This document shows, one piece after another, positions 55,705 through 64,000 of a stretch of 64,000 nt of DNA. A program made the translations under genes and the position numbers. Below the pieces are notes generated by a model, which had not been told where the DNA came from, ran no database searches, and saw only the letters and a list, made by a program, of their open reading frames with translations. The DNA lies in contig OW203765.1 in NCBI GenBank assembly GCA_934045905.1, forward strand, positions 16,555,409 through 16,619,408. The letters are read 5' to 3'. This DNA is from Leuctra nigra. Taxonomy: Eukaryota; Arthropoda; Insecta; Plecoptera; Leuctridae. Within the stretch, counting starts at the first letter, position 1. The number at the start of each line of letters is the position of its first letter.

Positions 55705-56668
55705 GTACAAACAGATTCTAAACATATCGCGAGACTAGGTTTATCTTTGGGTACCCGGGTCTAATTTTAATACCCGGGTAGCATTTAAAAAAATTGGAGT
55801 ATCCAAGTTTTTTTGTAATTTTGCTTGCGTAATCTGCCCCCAATTCATCCCAAGACCGATTGCGTAGCATTTATTGAACGGACTATACACAATGCATTGT
55901 TTAAACCAACTGCGTTGTAGTTAGGTAAACTGAATTTTATATTCATATTTCCCAAATCTCAACAATCCCAACCAACACCACTTCGTAATTGCATTGTTGT
56001 CATTTCAACAGGAATGTATTGTTCTCTTAAGTTGAGTTGAGTGGTGGATTATTGACGGGGGGTTGGGAGGGGATGCAGGCAGGATAGGTCTTCTCTTCTA
56101 CCTACCAATGTATCTCTTCCCTAGAACAGGGTTGGGACGGCAGATTGAGAGCGGAAAATTTTAAAACTGACATTTTAAAAAGATAAATACATAATGAAGA
56201 ACTTCTGAATCCTAATAGACCATGAGCCAGCCGTAGTAGACCCTCCCCCCCCCCTCACCGCCGACGTGAGGTCTGAAAGCAGTTTATAGTGATTATCAGG
56301 TGACAATAAATAGTGATTTCGCAATTCGTGGTCCTTCCCGTGCATACAATCAGAGAGGAATGTGTAGCTGCCAGTGCACTTTGTTCAAGCCTGCTCAGGG
56401 TACGGATAGACGCGGAACCAAGAGGTGAAAGTCGAGGAGTTGGCACGAAGATTTAGCTAAGAGAAGACCGATTGGTGTGGGATGGATGTGAGATGGACAA
56501 GGGACTGAGGACCAAGTGTCTGGTTGGATATTGAATGAAGTGCCAGTTTCACCTTCGTAGCTCACTACAAATTAAAAACCCATTGTTCTACTTATTTCAG
56601 GACGATTAATAAATAGACCTAAACGTATCCTCTTTTTACTTGTATCTGTAGCCTCCACATTATTGAGG
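55705..56668. other. No gene seen
   Basis: Contains the inverted pair TACCCGGGT (55750) / ACCCGGGTA (55770). No further exon of gene 2 recognised. Confidence 0.4.
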
Positions 56669-56760
56669 TACAGTGAGATTCAGAAGAAAGCGGTCGTAGT
56701 GCCCTTGTGCCAGGCAGGTGCACGGGGCACTCCGACCGCTTTCTTCTGAATGTCACTGTA
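56669..56760. mobile_element. Mariner-type MITE hairpin (88 bp, TA flanks)
   Basis: TA (56669-56670), then CAGTGAGATTCAGAAGAAAG ... CTTTCTTCTGAATGTCACTG, then TA (56759-56760). The arms pair over about 40 bp with few differences, and the GTGCC/GGCAC core continues the stem. The TA duplication indicates Tc1/mariner mobilisation. Confidence 0.75.
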
Positions 56761-56940
56761 AATGATCGCAACGAGTCATGGTGGTCTCATCGGTGGAAGC
56801 GCCGGGATCTTTCTCAACGAGATATATTTTCTCTTGTCAATATTTTAGCATTTAGAGGTCTTTGCTTTTCAATCTACTTCTGTATTCTTTGGTCAATGAT
56901 CCTTCAATTGGACTTGACTTTCGTTTCTGTTGCTATCACT

Positions 56941-56979
56941 AAGATAAGATGTTGAATGTCCGAGATTATTTTCAATCTG
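56941..56979 (+). promoter_or_regulatory. Conserved promoter block of gene 3 (GATA site)
   Basis: AAGATAAGATGTTGAATGTC.. parallels 54262-54300; ends TTTTCAATCTG as in gene 2 (TTTTCAATTTG). Confidence 0.55.
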
Positions 56980-57013
56980 TTTTGTGTGTCAAATGAATTG
57001 TTATCACTCGATC

Positions 57014-57553
57014 ATGAGGAGCTGCGTGGCTTTAGTTCTGCTAGTGCTAGTGGCTCAAGTAAGTACTGAACATTAATTCATAGTTTGCTCGAGGTTCTTT
57101 TGTTTTACATCAACAATGTAAAAAAGTATATTTTCGGCCATTTTGGTGTACAGTTGTCAAGTTGATTTAAACTAATTATTATCAATTAGTTAAAGATAGT
57201 TTGTAAATGAGGTTTTATACATATAATAAATTCTTCTGCAGCCTAAAATTGCACAGGTAACCATAAATACTATCAAATAAATACTGAAAAACAGATTGAC
57301 AATCATTCTGACATGTTACACCAAGATGGCCGCGCAACAATGAGATGATGTCACAAGCAAACTATGAATAACAAAAATAGTAAAATATATTATTAAAAAT
57401 TTGAAGTTTCCTTATTGAGAAGTTTCGTTTTTTTTATTTTGATCATAATCTACGTGTTCTATCTCTGTATAGTGTGCTTTGTAATGATTTGCCTTCTAAT
57501 GTCTTTGGTCCAGGCTGCGGAGTCTTCTTTGCGCATCCGCGGAAGTCCTTTAG
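57014..57553 (+). CDS. First two exons of a third chymotrypsin-fold gene (gene 3)
   Basis: Exon 1 57014-57058 encodes the signal peptide MRSCVALVLLVLVAQ with donor GTAAGT. Exon 2 57514-57553 is 40 nt (AESSLRIRGSPL) with donor GTGAGT and the same phase as in genes 1 and 2. No catalytic-domain exon follows before family B3 (57803) and LINE-C fill the rest of the window. The gene may therefore be broken by these insertions or simply have a long third intron. Confidence 0.6.
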
Positions 57554-57802
57554 GTGAGTTTGACATTTTATTAATCTTTTGATGGATACACTGCACTTGA
57601 ATTTGATTGATGGATCCACTTATCGATAATTGTTTGTTGATGACACACTTGGTCAGAAGATAAACTGTTCACAATCTACTGGAGCTATGATTCCATGCAC
57701 TTGTTTGCACGTTCACAGACTTGAGCATGGGTCAAAATATCAACTTTGAAATAAATGTGACTGATTCGTATTTTTTGATATTAAAAAATTGACCATTTTG
57801 TA

Positions 57803-58069
57803 TCTAGTGGAGCGGTCGCTCCACGCCAGCCAAGTCGTACGGCGCGCGCACACTCTCATATAAAGGCTGGAGCAAACCCACTTTTACTGTAAGCATCAAA
57901 GTGGCATTTTCGGCCTACTGGATCTTAAAATTGGGGAATCTCACATTGTTGGAAAAAATCTCAATTTCGAGCTATGGCCCACCCTACAACATATACCAAA
58001 TTAGGGAACAATAGGTTACGCCCTTTGCGAGCTAGAGGGCTGTGAAAACCGTGTTTTAGGGCGGTTTTC

Positions 58070-58107
<38 letters not shown>

Positions 58108-59275
58108 CTCAGTAGTAGTAGTAGTAGTAGTAGTCTCCTGGAATTCAAATCCGGTAAACAGGCCACAGCCTAAACGGCTGAACCGATTGATCTCACATTT
58201 TTACCACGTGTGCACTTTTGGCGTCTGATTTAACCTTCACCCCATGAATTTTTTGTGCCGCCATTTTGAAACCGGAAGTGACGTCATATCTCGTCAACGG
58301 CTGGACCGATTGGAACTAAAATTGCGCCAAACGATTCAGACGGTCATCTATATGCATGATAAGTAGCAAAAGACTAAACATTATGTTAAAGAAACCGGAA
58401 ATGACGTAATGAAATTTGAAATACTTCGATTGGCTTTTTGGCAACAAAAGTTGATCCGATTATTTTGATATCGGAAGTAACGTCATATCTTCAAAATTGG
58501 TTGACTGATCGGTATGAAACTACCGCCAAACGATTCGGAAGGTCATCTCTATGGAATAGGAAGAGTCAAACTAGAATTTTCCTATTTATGAGACCGGAAA
58601 TGACGTCATTTAAATTTAAAAATTATTATAATCCCCTCCTTTATAATAAATACATATTCAGAAAGCTTAAAATGAAACACATCATTTATAGATATACATT
58701 CTATGTGGCAGTGCAGTAAGTTCAGCAGCCATTTTGAAAACCGAAGTGTTGCCACATCTCGGAACTCGGTTGACTGATAGGAATGAAACCTTTGCTATTC
58801 TTCATGAAAGATCATTTAAAGCATTTATATATAGTACCATACGCAGATTTTCATTAGTTAACCAAATTGTCAATGGCGACATTTTTTAAAGGATTTAGTA
58901 ATTGTTCAATCGATATGACGTCAAAAGTTAACTAAAAAAAGGAGTGATATCCCCATAAAAAACACTCACAAAAAACACAAGTGATATAAAAAAATGGGCC
59001 AAGTCAAAACTTTATTTGAAAATCAAAAAATACTTGGCGCATCGTTTTTTTAGGGCATTATAGGTATACTATATGTATTATATATATTTGATGTATATTT
59101 TCTACCCCATAAAAAAACACTCCGTGTAAAAATACCAGCCAAGTCTCTTCAACTATAAAAAAAATAGAATAAATCTAAAAATTCAGCACTGAAAAGTAGT
59201 GATATCAAAAAATGAGCCAAGTCAAAACTTAATTTTAAAAACCAAAATATACTTGGCGCATCGTGTATATAAATA
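57803..59275 (+). mobile_element. Family B element, diverged 3'-truncated copy (B3)
   Basis: Starts TCTAGTGGAGCGGTCGCTCC at 57803 after an A, as in B2, followed by CCAGCCAAGTC. It keeps the relic ORF frame and four ETS-CRE-like sites (58271-58286 exact; 58394, 58470 and 58593 with one or two changes). The 3' arm motif (AAAAACACTC...CCAAGTC...CTTGGCGCATCGT) occurs twice in direct orientation (58964-59062, 59106-59270) instead of as a palindrome. It ends where LINE-C begins. Confidence 0.6.
58069..58134. repeat. (ATA)n and (AGT)n microsatellites
   Basis: ATA repeat at 58069-58107, then AGT repeat at 58109-58134, inside B3. Confidence 0.92.
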
Positions 59276-59565
59276 GTATAGAAGTATAGTATAGTCACAC
59301 AGTTGTGAGGTAGAACTGCTGCTGAATTTATTGTATTTTATGGAAATGCAGCTTTGTTTGTGATTTGAAGTAACAGCAACATTGTAAGGAAAGGCAAGAG
59401 GAACAATCTGAGGTAAAAATCGTGAAAATTAAATGTTGTTTGGTTATATTTTAATGCCAATATAAATTCATTTAGTTTCACTGATTAGAATTTCTTGTGA
59501 GATAAAGGAACATTGTTTTTCACGGTGACGTGGATTGCGATTTCTTAAGTCAAGGTCACTAGAAC

Positions 59566-60945
59566 ATGGAGAGGAATTTACGATCTAAAGAGAAGGGAGT
59601 TTTGAGTGCGAAGAAGGACAAGAACAGCAGAAGAAGCAGAAAGATGGATACTTCACTAGGAAACGAAGTGGACAAACAGCAAGTGCGAGTAAAGCATGTG
59701 AGTAAATCGAAATCGTTGTTGTTAGGACCGCAATATGATCATGATTTCTTGGTGACAGAGGTTAAGGAAATGAGAGAAGAAATGAAGGAGCTTAGAAATG
59801 AGGTGAAAGAACTTAGGAAGAAGTCAGAAAGGGAAGAGAATGAAGTTTGTGACATGTTTGGAGAAGTAATAGTATGGGAAATGGAAATGGAGGAAAAGGT
59901 TAAACATTTGAATGAAATGTTATGTTTGAATGAAAGAGAAAATCGAGTAGCATGTGTGCAGATAGCAGTTTGGAAAGAAGAGATTGAACATAAAAACCAC
60001 AAGATCTTGATGGAAATAGACCGATTAGAACAAGAAAATATTGCAGATCAAGTTGAAGAGATTAAGAGGAGGGAAGCTGAGTGTGCAGATAGTATGGATA
60101 TCAGAATGAAAGGTTTTGAAGAAATGAAGGAGATGGTTGATAGGTCTGGAAGAAAAGAGCAGCAGGAAGGACAACAACAACAACAACACCGGAGAATAGT
60201 AACAAAAAAGAAAGCAGAACAAAACAACACAGTAGAAGGAGAAAATAGCATGATGACTGAGAACGATATATGTATTCATGGACAAGACGATCAAGATTAT
60301 GAAGAAAAAGAGAAGAGCCAGGGAAAGAGGAGTGAAGAAAATGAAAAGTCGTATGAGGAGCACGATGACACGAGATCGTCTGACTCAGGACTCAGGACTC
60401 AGTCGATTTTGTTGGTTGGAGATGTAAGTGGTAGTGAAGCCTGGGTTTTCTCTCTAGGGGAAGGGTGTTACGTAAGAAGAGATCCCGGAATAAGAATCAG
60501 AGAAATGTCTGCGCGAATTGAAGAGGGATACTATGAAAAACATAGTAATCTGAAGAAAGTAATTTTCCAGTTAGGAAATATTGAAGTTTGGACACGAATG
60601 GATAATGGGGAGATAATGGAGGATTTTGGGGGTTTGATGGAGGTGTCTAGAAGCTTTTTTGGTCCAAATATAAAAATAGGCATTGTGGGACTACTAAGTA
60701 ACTATTCAGACTACTCAGCCAATTTGAATAAAGGTTTGAAAAAGTTGGTGAAGGAGAATGAGGGGGAGTTTATTGAATTAGACTTCACGCCAGGGTTCAT
60801 GATGGACAGAAGGAAGTGGGCCCGAGAAGTTGGGAGAAAGCTGAAAAATATGCTGGTTGAGGAGAAGGTGGTTACCAAGAAGAATGTATGGACTCAGTCG
60901 AAGCGGGTTTTTCGGACAAGTTGGTTTTCAAGGAGAATATTGTAG
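59566..60945 (+). CDS. LINE-C ORF1: coiled-coil protein with SGNH-like remnant (459 aa)
   Basis: Basic N-terminus (RSKEKG..KKDKNSRRSRK), then a long charged helical stretch (residues about 60-210, EMKELRNEVKELRKK) likely to form a coiled coil, a short poly-Q and an acidic/serine linker. From about residue 280, LLVGDVSG, PGIRIREM and VIFQLGNIEV follow the SGNH block order seen in LINE-A ORF1, but the GDS serine is replaced by Val, and no DxxH motif ends the domain. The ORF2 frame is open across its end (-1 relation). Confidence 0.78.
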   Translation: MERNLRSKEKGVLSAKKDKNSRRSRKMDTSLGNEVDKQQVRVKHVSKSKSLLLGPQYDHDFLVTEVKEMREEMKELRNEVKELRKKSEREENEVCDMFGEVIVWEMEMEEKVKHLNEMLCLNERENRVACVQIAVWKEEIEHKNHKILMEIDRLEQENIADQVEEIKRREAECADSMDIRMKGFEEMKEMVDRSGRKEQQEGQQQQQHRRIVTKKKAEQNNTVEGENSMMTENDICIHGQDDQDYEEKEKSQGKRSEENEKSYEEHDDTRSSDSGLRTQSILLVGDVSGSEAWVFSLGEGCYVRRDPGIRIREMSARIEEGYYEKHSNLKKVIFQLGNIEVWTRMDNGEIMEDFGGLMEVSRSFFGPNIKIGIVGLLSNYSDYSANLNKGLKKLVKENEGEFIELDFTPGFMMDRRKWAREVGRKLKNMLVEEKVVTKKNVWTQSKRVFRTSWFSRRIL

Positions 60946-63900
60946 GTAGGAGAAAGAGGCAGGACAATAAAGGAAGGACACTGGACAATAATGAGAAGAA
61001 AATATCGAGAAGACGAAGACGTCAGTATTTGTTGAAAATAGGCACATTAAATATTGTCACGTTAACGAACAACATTGAACAGATTGTGGATTTGATGATT
61101 GACAAAAATCTGGATGTGTTGGGCCTTAGTGAGACGAAGTGGAAGGGGGCAGGTGAGAAGATACTGCGAGGGGGATACAAGCTCATGTGGTCAGGTGGTG
61201 AGACGGGGAAAAGTGGAGTAGGATTTGTCGTAAGCAGCGCTTATAAAGAGAAGGTGTTAGAGATTGAGAGAAGAAGTGATCGACTAATCAAGATGAAGCT
61301 AGCAATTGATAAAAACATTGTCGAGCTGGTACAAGTGTACGCACCCCAAACATTGAGACCAAAAGAAGAAAAGGACAAGTTTTGGGAGGAGCTAGAGGAT
61401 TTGGTGGAGTTAAAGGATGTCTTGATTATTGGTGATTTTAATGCCATGGTAGGGATGGACCGGACGGGGTGTGAGCTAGTGCTTGGTCCGCATGGGTGGG
61501 GTAGGACAAATGTTGAAGGGAAGAAGATGATAGAGTGGTGCAGTTCGTTGAATTTAAAAATTGCAAATACTTGGTTTGTGAAGAAGAAAGACAAAATGAT
61601 AACAAGAGTCGGTCGAGGACAAAATGGAACAGTTTTGGAATCAGTAATAGATTATGTGTGTGTAAGCAGAAGCATGGACAGATATCTGCTGGATGTTGAA
61701 GCAGTCTCATCTGGGACAGTAATTAGTGATCATAGACTGCTGGTCACAAAGATGAGGGTAGAAAGGAGAGGAAAAGGAAATCGAAACACGGGAGTGAAAC
61801 GAATAAAAACATGGAAATTGCAAGAAGAAGCGGTGAAGGAAGATTTTTGCAGAAGAATAACAGAGCAAGTTCCAATAGGGGAGATACAAGACGTAGAGGT
61901 GGAATGGTATGGTTTTAAGTCAATAATGGTGGCGGTAGCGGAAGAGGTATGTGGAAGGTCTTCAGGCAAGAGAAAAGAAAAAGAAACACCTTGGTGGAAC
62001 AAGAGAGTGAAAGCAGTAGTTGAGGAAAAGAAGTTGGCCTGGATGAAGAAAGTACACGACAACTCTGAGGAGAATGTAAGAGCTTATAAAGCGGCTAAGA
62101 TCCTGGTGAAGTCAATTGTTGAAGAGGAGAAGAGAAAGACGATGGAGGTTCTTGCAGACAAGCTGGAAAGAGATTATGATGGTAGTAAGAAAATGTTGTA
62201 CAACATGGTTGGGATGAGACGACGGGACAATGAAGTGCAGTCGGTGATGAAGTTGGAAGATGGAACAGTGACAAATAAGCCGGAGGAGTTAAAGAACATA
62301 TGGAGGGACTACTTTAAAAACCTGTTGAAGGGTGACGAGGAGAGGGAGGATACAGACGCAGATGTGAGGGAAGTGGATGCTCAACTAATAGGAGTGAATG
62401 ACCGCTATGTAAAAGAGGCACCAAGTAGAGTCGAGGTGAAGAACGTGATAAAGAGAATGAAAAATGGAAAGGCTACTGGAATAGACGAAATAAATGTTGA
62501 GATGTTAAAGGCAGCTGGCGATGAGGGGGCGGAATGGCTTCGTAGAGTAATCCATGCAGCTTGGATGGAATGTAAAATACCTGAAGATTGGGGTAGAGGT
62601 ATAATTACTCCAATCTTCAAGAAAGGGGATAGAAAACTGGCTGGCAACTACAGAGGCATAACAATCATATCGCAGGCAGCCAAAATATACGAGAAGATAC
62701 TAGAGAGAAGGCTCATGCTATACTTGGAGGAGAAGATAAGGGAGGAGCAGTATGGTTTTAGGCGGGGGCGGTCGACCATTGACCTAGTATTTGCACTGCG
62801 GCAGCTGATGGAAAGCAGATGGGAAGAGGGATCCATTACAAGGATGGTTTTTTTGGACCTCGAGAAAGCTTACGACAGGCTACCTAGAGAGATGGTGTGG
62901 AAGTGTTTGAAGAGGAAAGAAGTGTGTGGAGAACTAATAAAGAAGATAAAGAGTACGTATAAGAACAGCTGGAGTTGTGTGCAGTGCAGTGTAGGGAGGA
63001 CAGAATGGTTCCAAGTAAATGAAGGCTTAAAGCAAGGTAGTGTGTTGTCACCGACTCTGTTTGGTGTTGTAATGGATGAGATGGTACGGGAAGTGGAGAA
63101 TGACGAAGTGGAAGGAAGGGATTCAAAAACATTTATATATGCAGATGACATTATGATATGGAGCGAGTCGGAAGATGAGATACAGTTGAAGGTGGATAAA
63201 TGGAATTGTGTGACAGAAAAGTATGGCCTACATATTAGCAGAGAAAAGAGTGAAACATTGTGTATGGACAGAGGAAAGAAGGCGAGGTGCAAGATTGGAA
63301 TCCAGGGAGCAATGCTGCAAGAACGGGAGGAGTTTAAATATTTAGGAAGTGTTGTGACAAGGGATGGTAAGGTGGAGCGCGAGATAAAGAAGAGACGAGC
63401 AGCGGCGGAGAGCTTTTACCAATGTGTTCGGAAGCTGTTATGGAAGGAGGGTATACCAATGAGGTGCAAACTACTGATATACAAACTGTACTATATTCCA
63501 ATCCTGACATATGGGGCGGTAACATGGCCAATGGGCAGAAGAGAAATAGCAGAAATCCAGGCATCACAGATGAAGTTTTTGAGAGGGGTGGCGGGAGTGA
63601 CCAAGTTGGATAAAATCAGGAGTAAGAAGATAAGACAAGACTTGGGAGTGGAGAAGTTAAGTTTGAAGATAAGTCGAGAGAGGTTGAGATGGTTCGGGCA
63701 CATGAAAAGAATGGGAGAGGAGAGAATTCCTAGAAGAGAATTTGAGAAGGGAAGACAAGTGAAGAAAAAGAAGGCTGGGCGTCCGAGGACCAAGTGGATG
63801 GACAGCATTGAAGAGGATGTGGCGGAGAGAGGCGAAGATTGGAGGAGAGTGGAAGGAGAGAAGTGGTGGGAAGATGTAGAAAGATGGAATGAGTTGGTGG

Positions 63901-64000
63901 AGCGGCAGGTGGAGGAATCAGAGGAGAGCGAAGACGATGAGGAAGAAGACGACGGGGAAGAAGTTGGAATGGCCGGCCGACTTCGGCATCCCAGGAGGCC
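60945..64000 (+). CDS. LINE-C ORF2: endonuclease-RT, open to window end (partial)
   Basis: Frame starting at 60945 has no stop through 64000 (about 1,018 codons). Because it does not terminate in the window it is easily missed. Endonuclease: KIGTLNIVTL (61032), LSETKWKGAG, IIGDFNAMVGMD and ISDHRLLVTK. RT: NYRGITII, EEQYGFRRGRSTID, VFLDLEKAYDRLP, GLKQGSVLSPTLF and FIYADDIMIW (about 63128). C-terminus: RERLRWFGHMKR, GRPRTKWMD and an acidic tail like LINE-B. By comparison with LINE-B, the stop should lie within a few codons beyond the window. The frame overlaps the end of ORF1 and has no early ATG before about 61095, so it probably starts inside ORF1 or by frameshift/reinitiation. Confidence 0.88.

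Larger units (their letters stand above)
59276..64000 (+). mobile_element. LINE-C: intact two-ORF RTE-like retrotransposon, runs off window
   Basis: A 5' UTR of about 290 bases, ORF1 (59566-60945) and ORF2 open to the last base. Order, frame relation and motifs match LINE-B, but the proteins differ at many positions, so it is a separate lineage. No stop or frameshift is visible in either ORF, so the copy may be functional. Confidence 0.82.

Noticed and set aside
61241..63808. Minus-strand ORFs of 60-140 codons at the window end
   Set aside because: Antisense shadows of LINE-C ORF2, whose plus-strand frame is open throughout and carries the RT motifs.

Overview
The window is eukaryotic, repeat-dense DNA with GT-AG introns, non-LTR and LTR retrotransposons, tRNA-derived SINEs and abundant MITEs. 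The secreted chymotrypsin-fold genes and the TE mix point to an arthropod, most likely an insect. I cannot fix the order; a hemipteran such as a planthopper is only a guess. There is no bacterial organisation: no operons, CRISPR or rRNA.

Layout. 1-5163: Ty3/Gypsy LTR retrotransposon, cut by the window start, with gag, a frameshifted pol and a complete 3' LTR. 5164-7690: foldback MITEs and simple repeats. 7694-12130: a Helitron-like element ('family A') carrying a small relic ORF, with a 2.35-kb element ('family B') inserted in it. 12357-13607: a tRNA-like SINE head, a MITE, and a palindrome with a tRNA T-arm in each arm. 13725-about 18050 (minus): a two-ORF CR1/L2-type LINE ('LINE-A') with both ORFs open. 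18059-38690: almost only repeats, namely a 140-170 bp tandem array, family A, B, C and D elements and SINEs, plus one decayed protein-like block on the minus strand (20856-21191). About 38690-43600: a two-ORF RTE-like LINE ('LINE-B') with one nonsense codon. 43956-48900: MITEs and family A elements. 49085-57553: a tandem cluster of three chymotrypsin-fold genes: gene 1 (seven exons, complete, all three catalytic residues replaced), gene 2 (broken) and gene 3 (first two exons only). 57803-about 59275: a third, diverged family B copy. From about 59280 to the window end: 'LINE-C', a relative of LINE-B, with ORF1 intact and ORF2 open for about 1,018 codons to the last base.

Main points. (i) Family B inserts without target duplication at A|T, shown by two empty sites inside the window. 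It has Helentron-like ends and carries an array of composite ETS-CRE motifs (ACCGGAAGTGACGTCA), five per full copy. (ii) Gene 1 is a secreted pseudoprotease. (iii) LINE-A ORF1 has a complete SGNH esterase signature, while LINE-B and LINE-C ORF1 appear to keep the fold landmarks but have lost the nucleophile. (iv) LINE-C looks coding-competent. All homology statements come from reading motifs by eye; no database search was possible.
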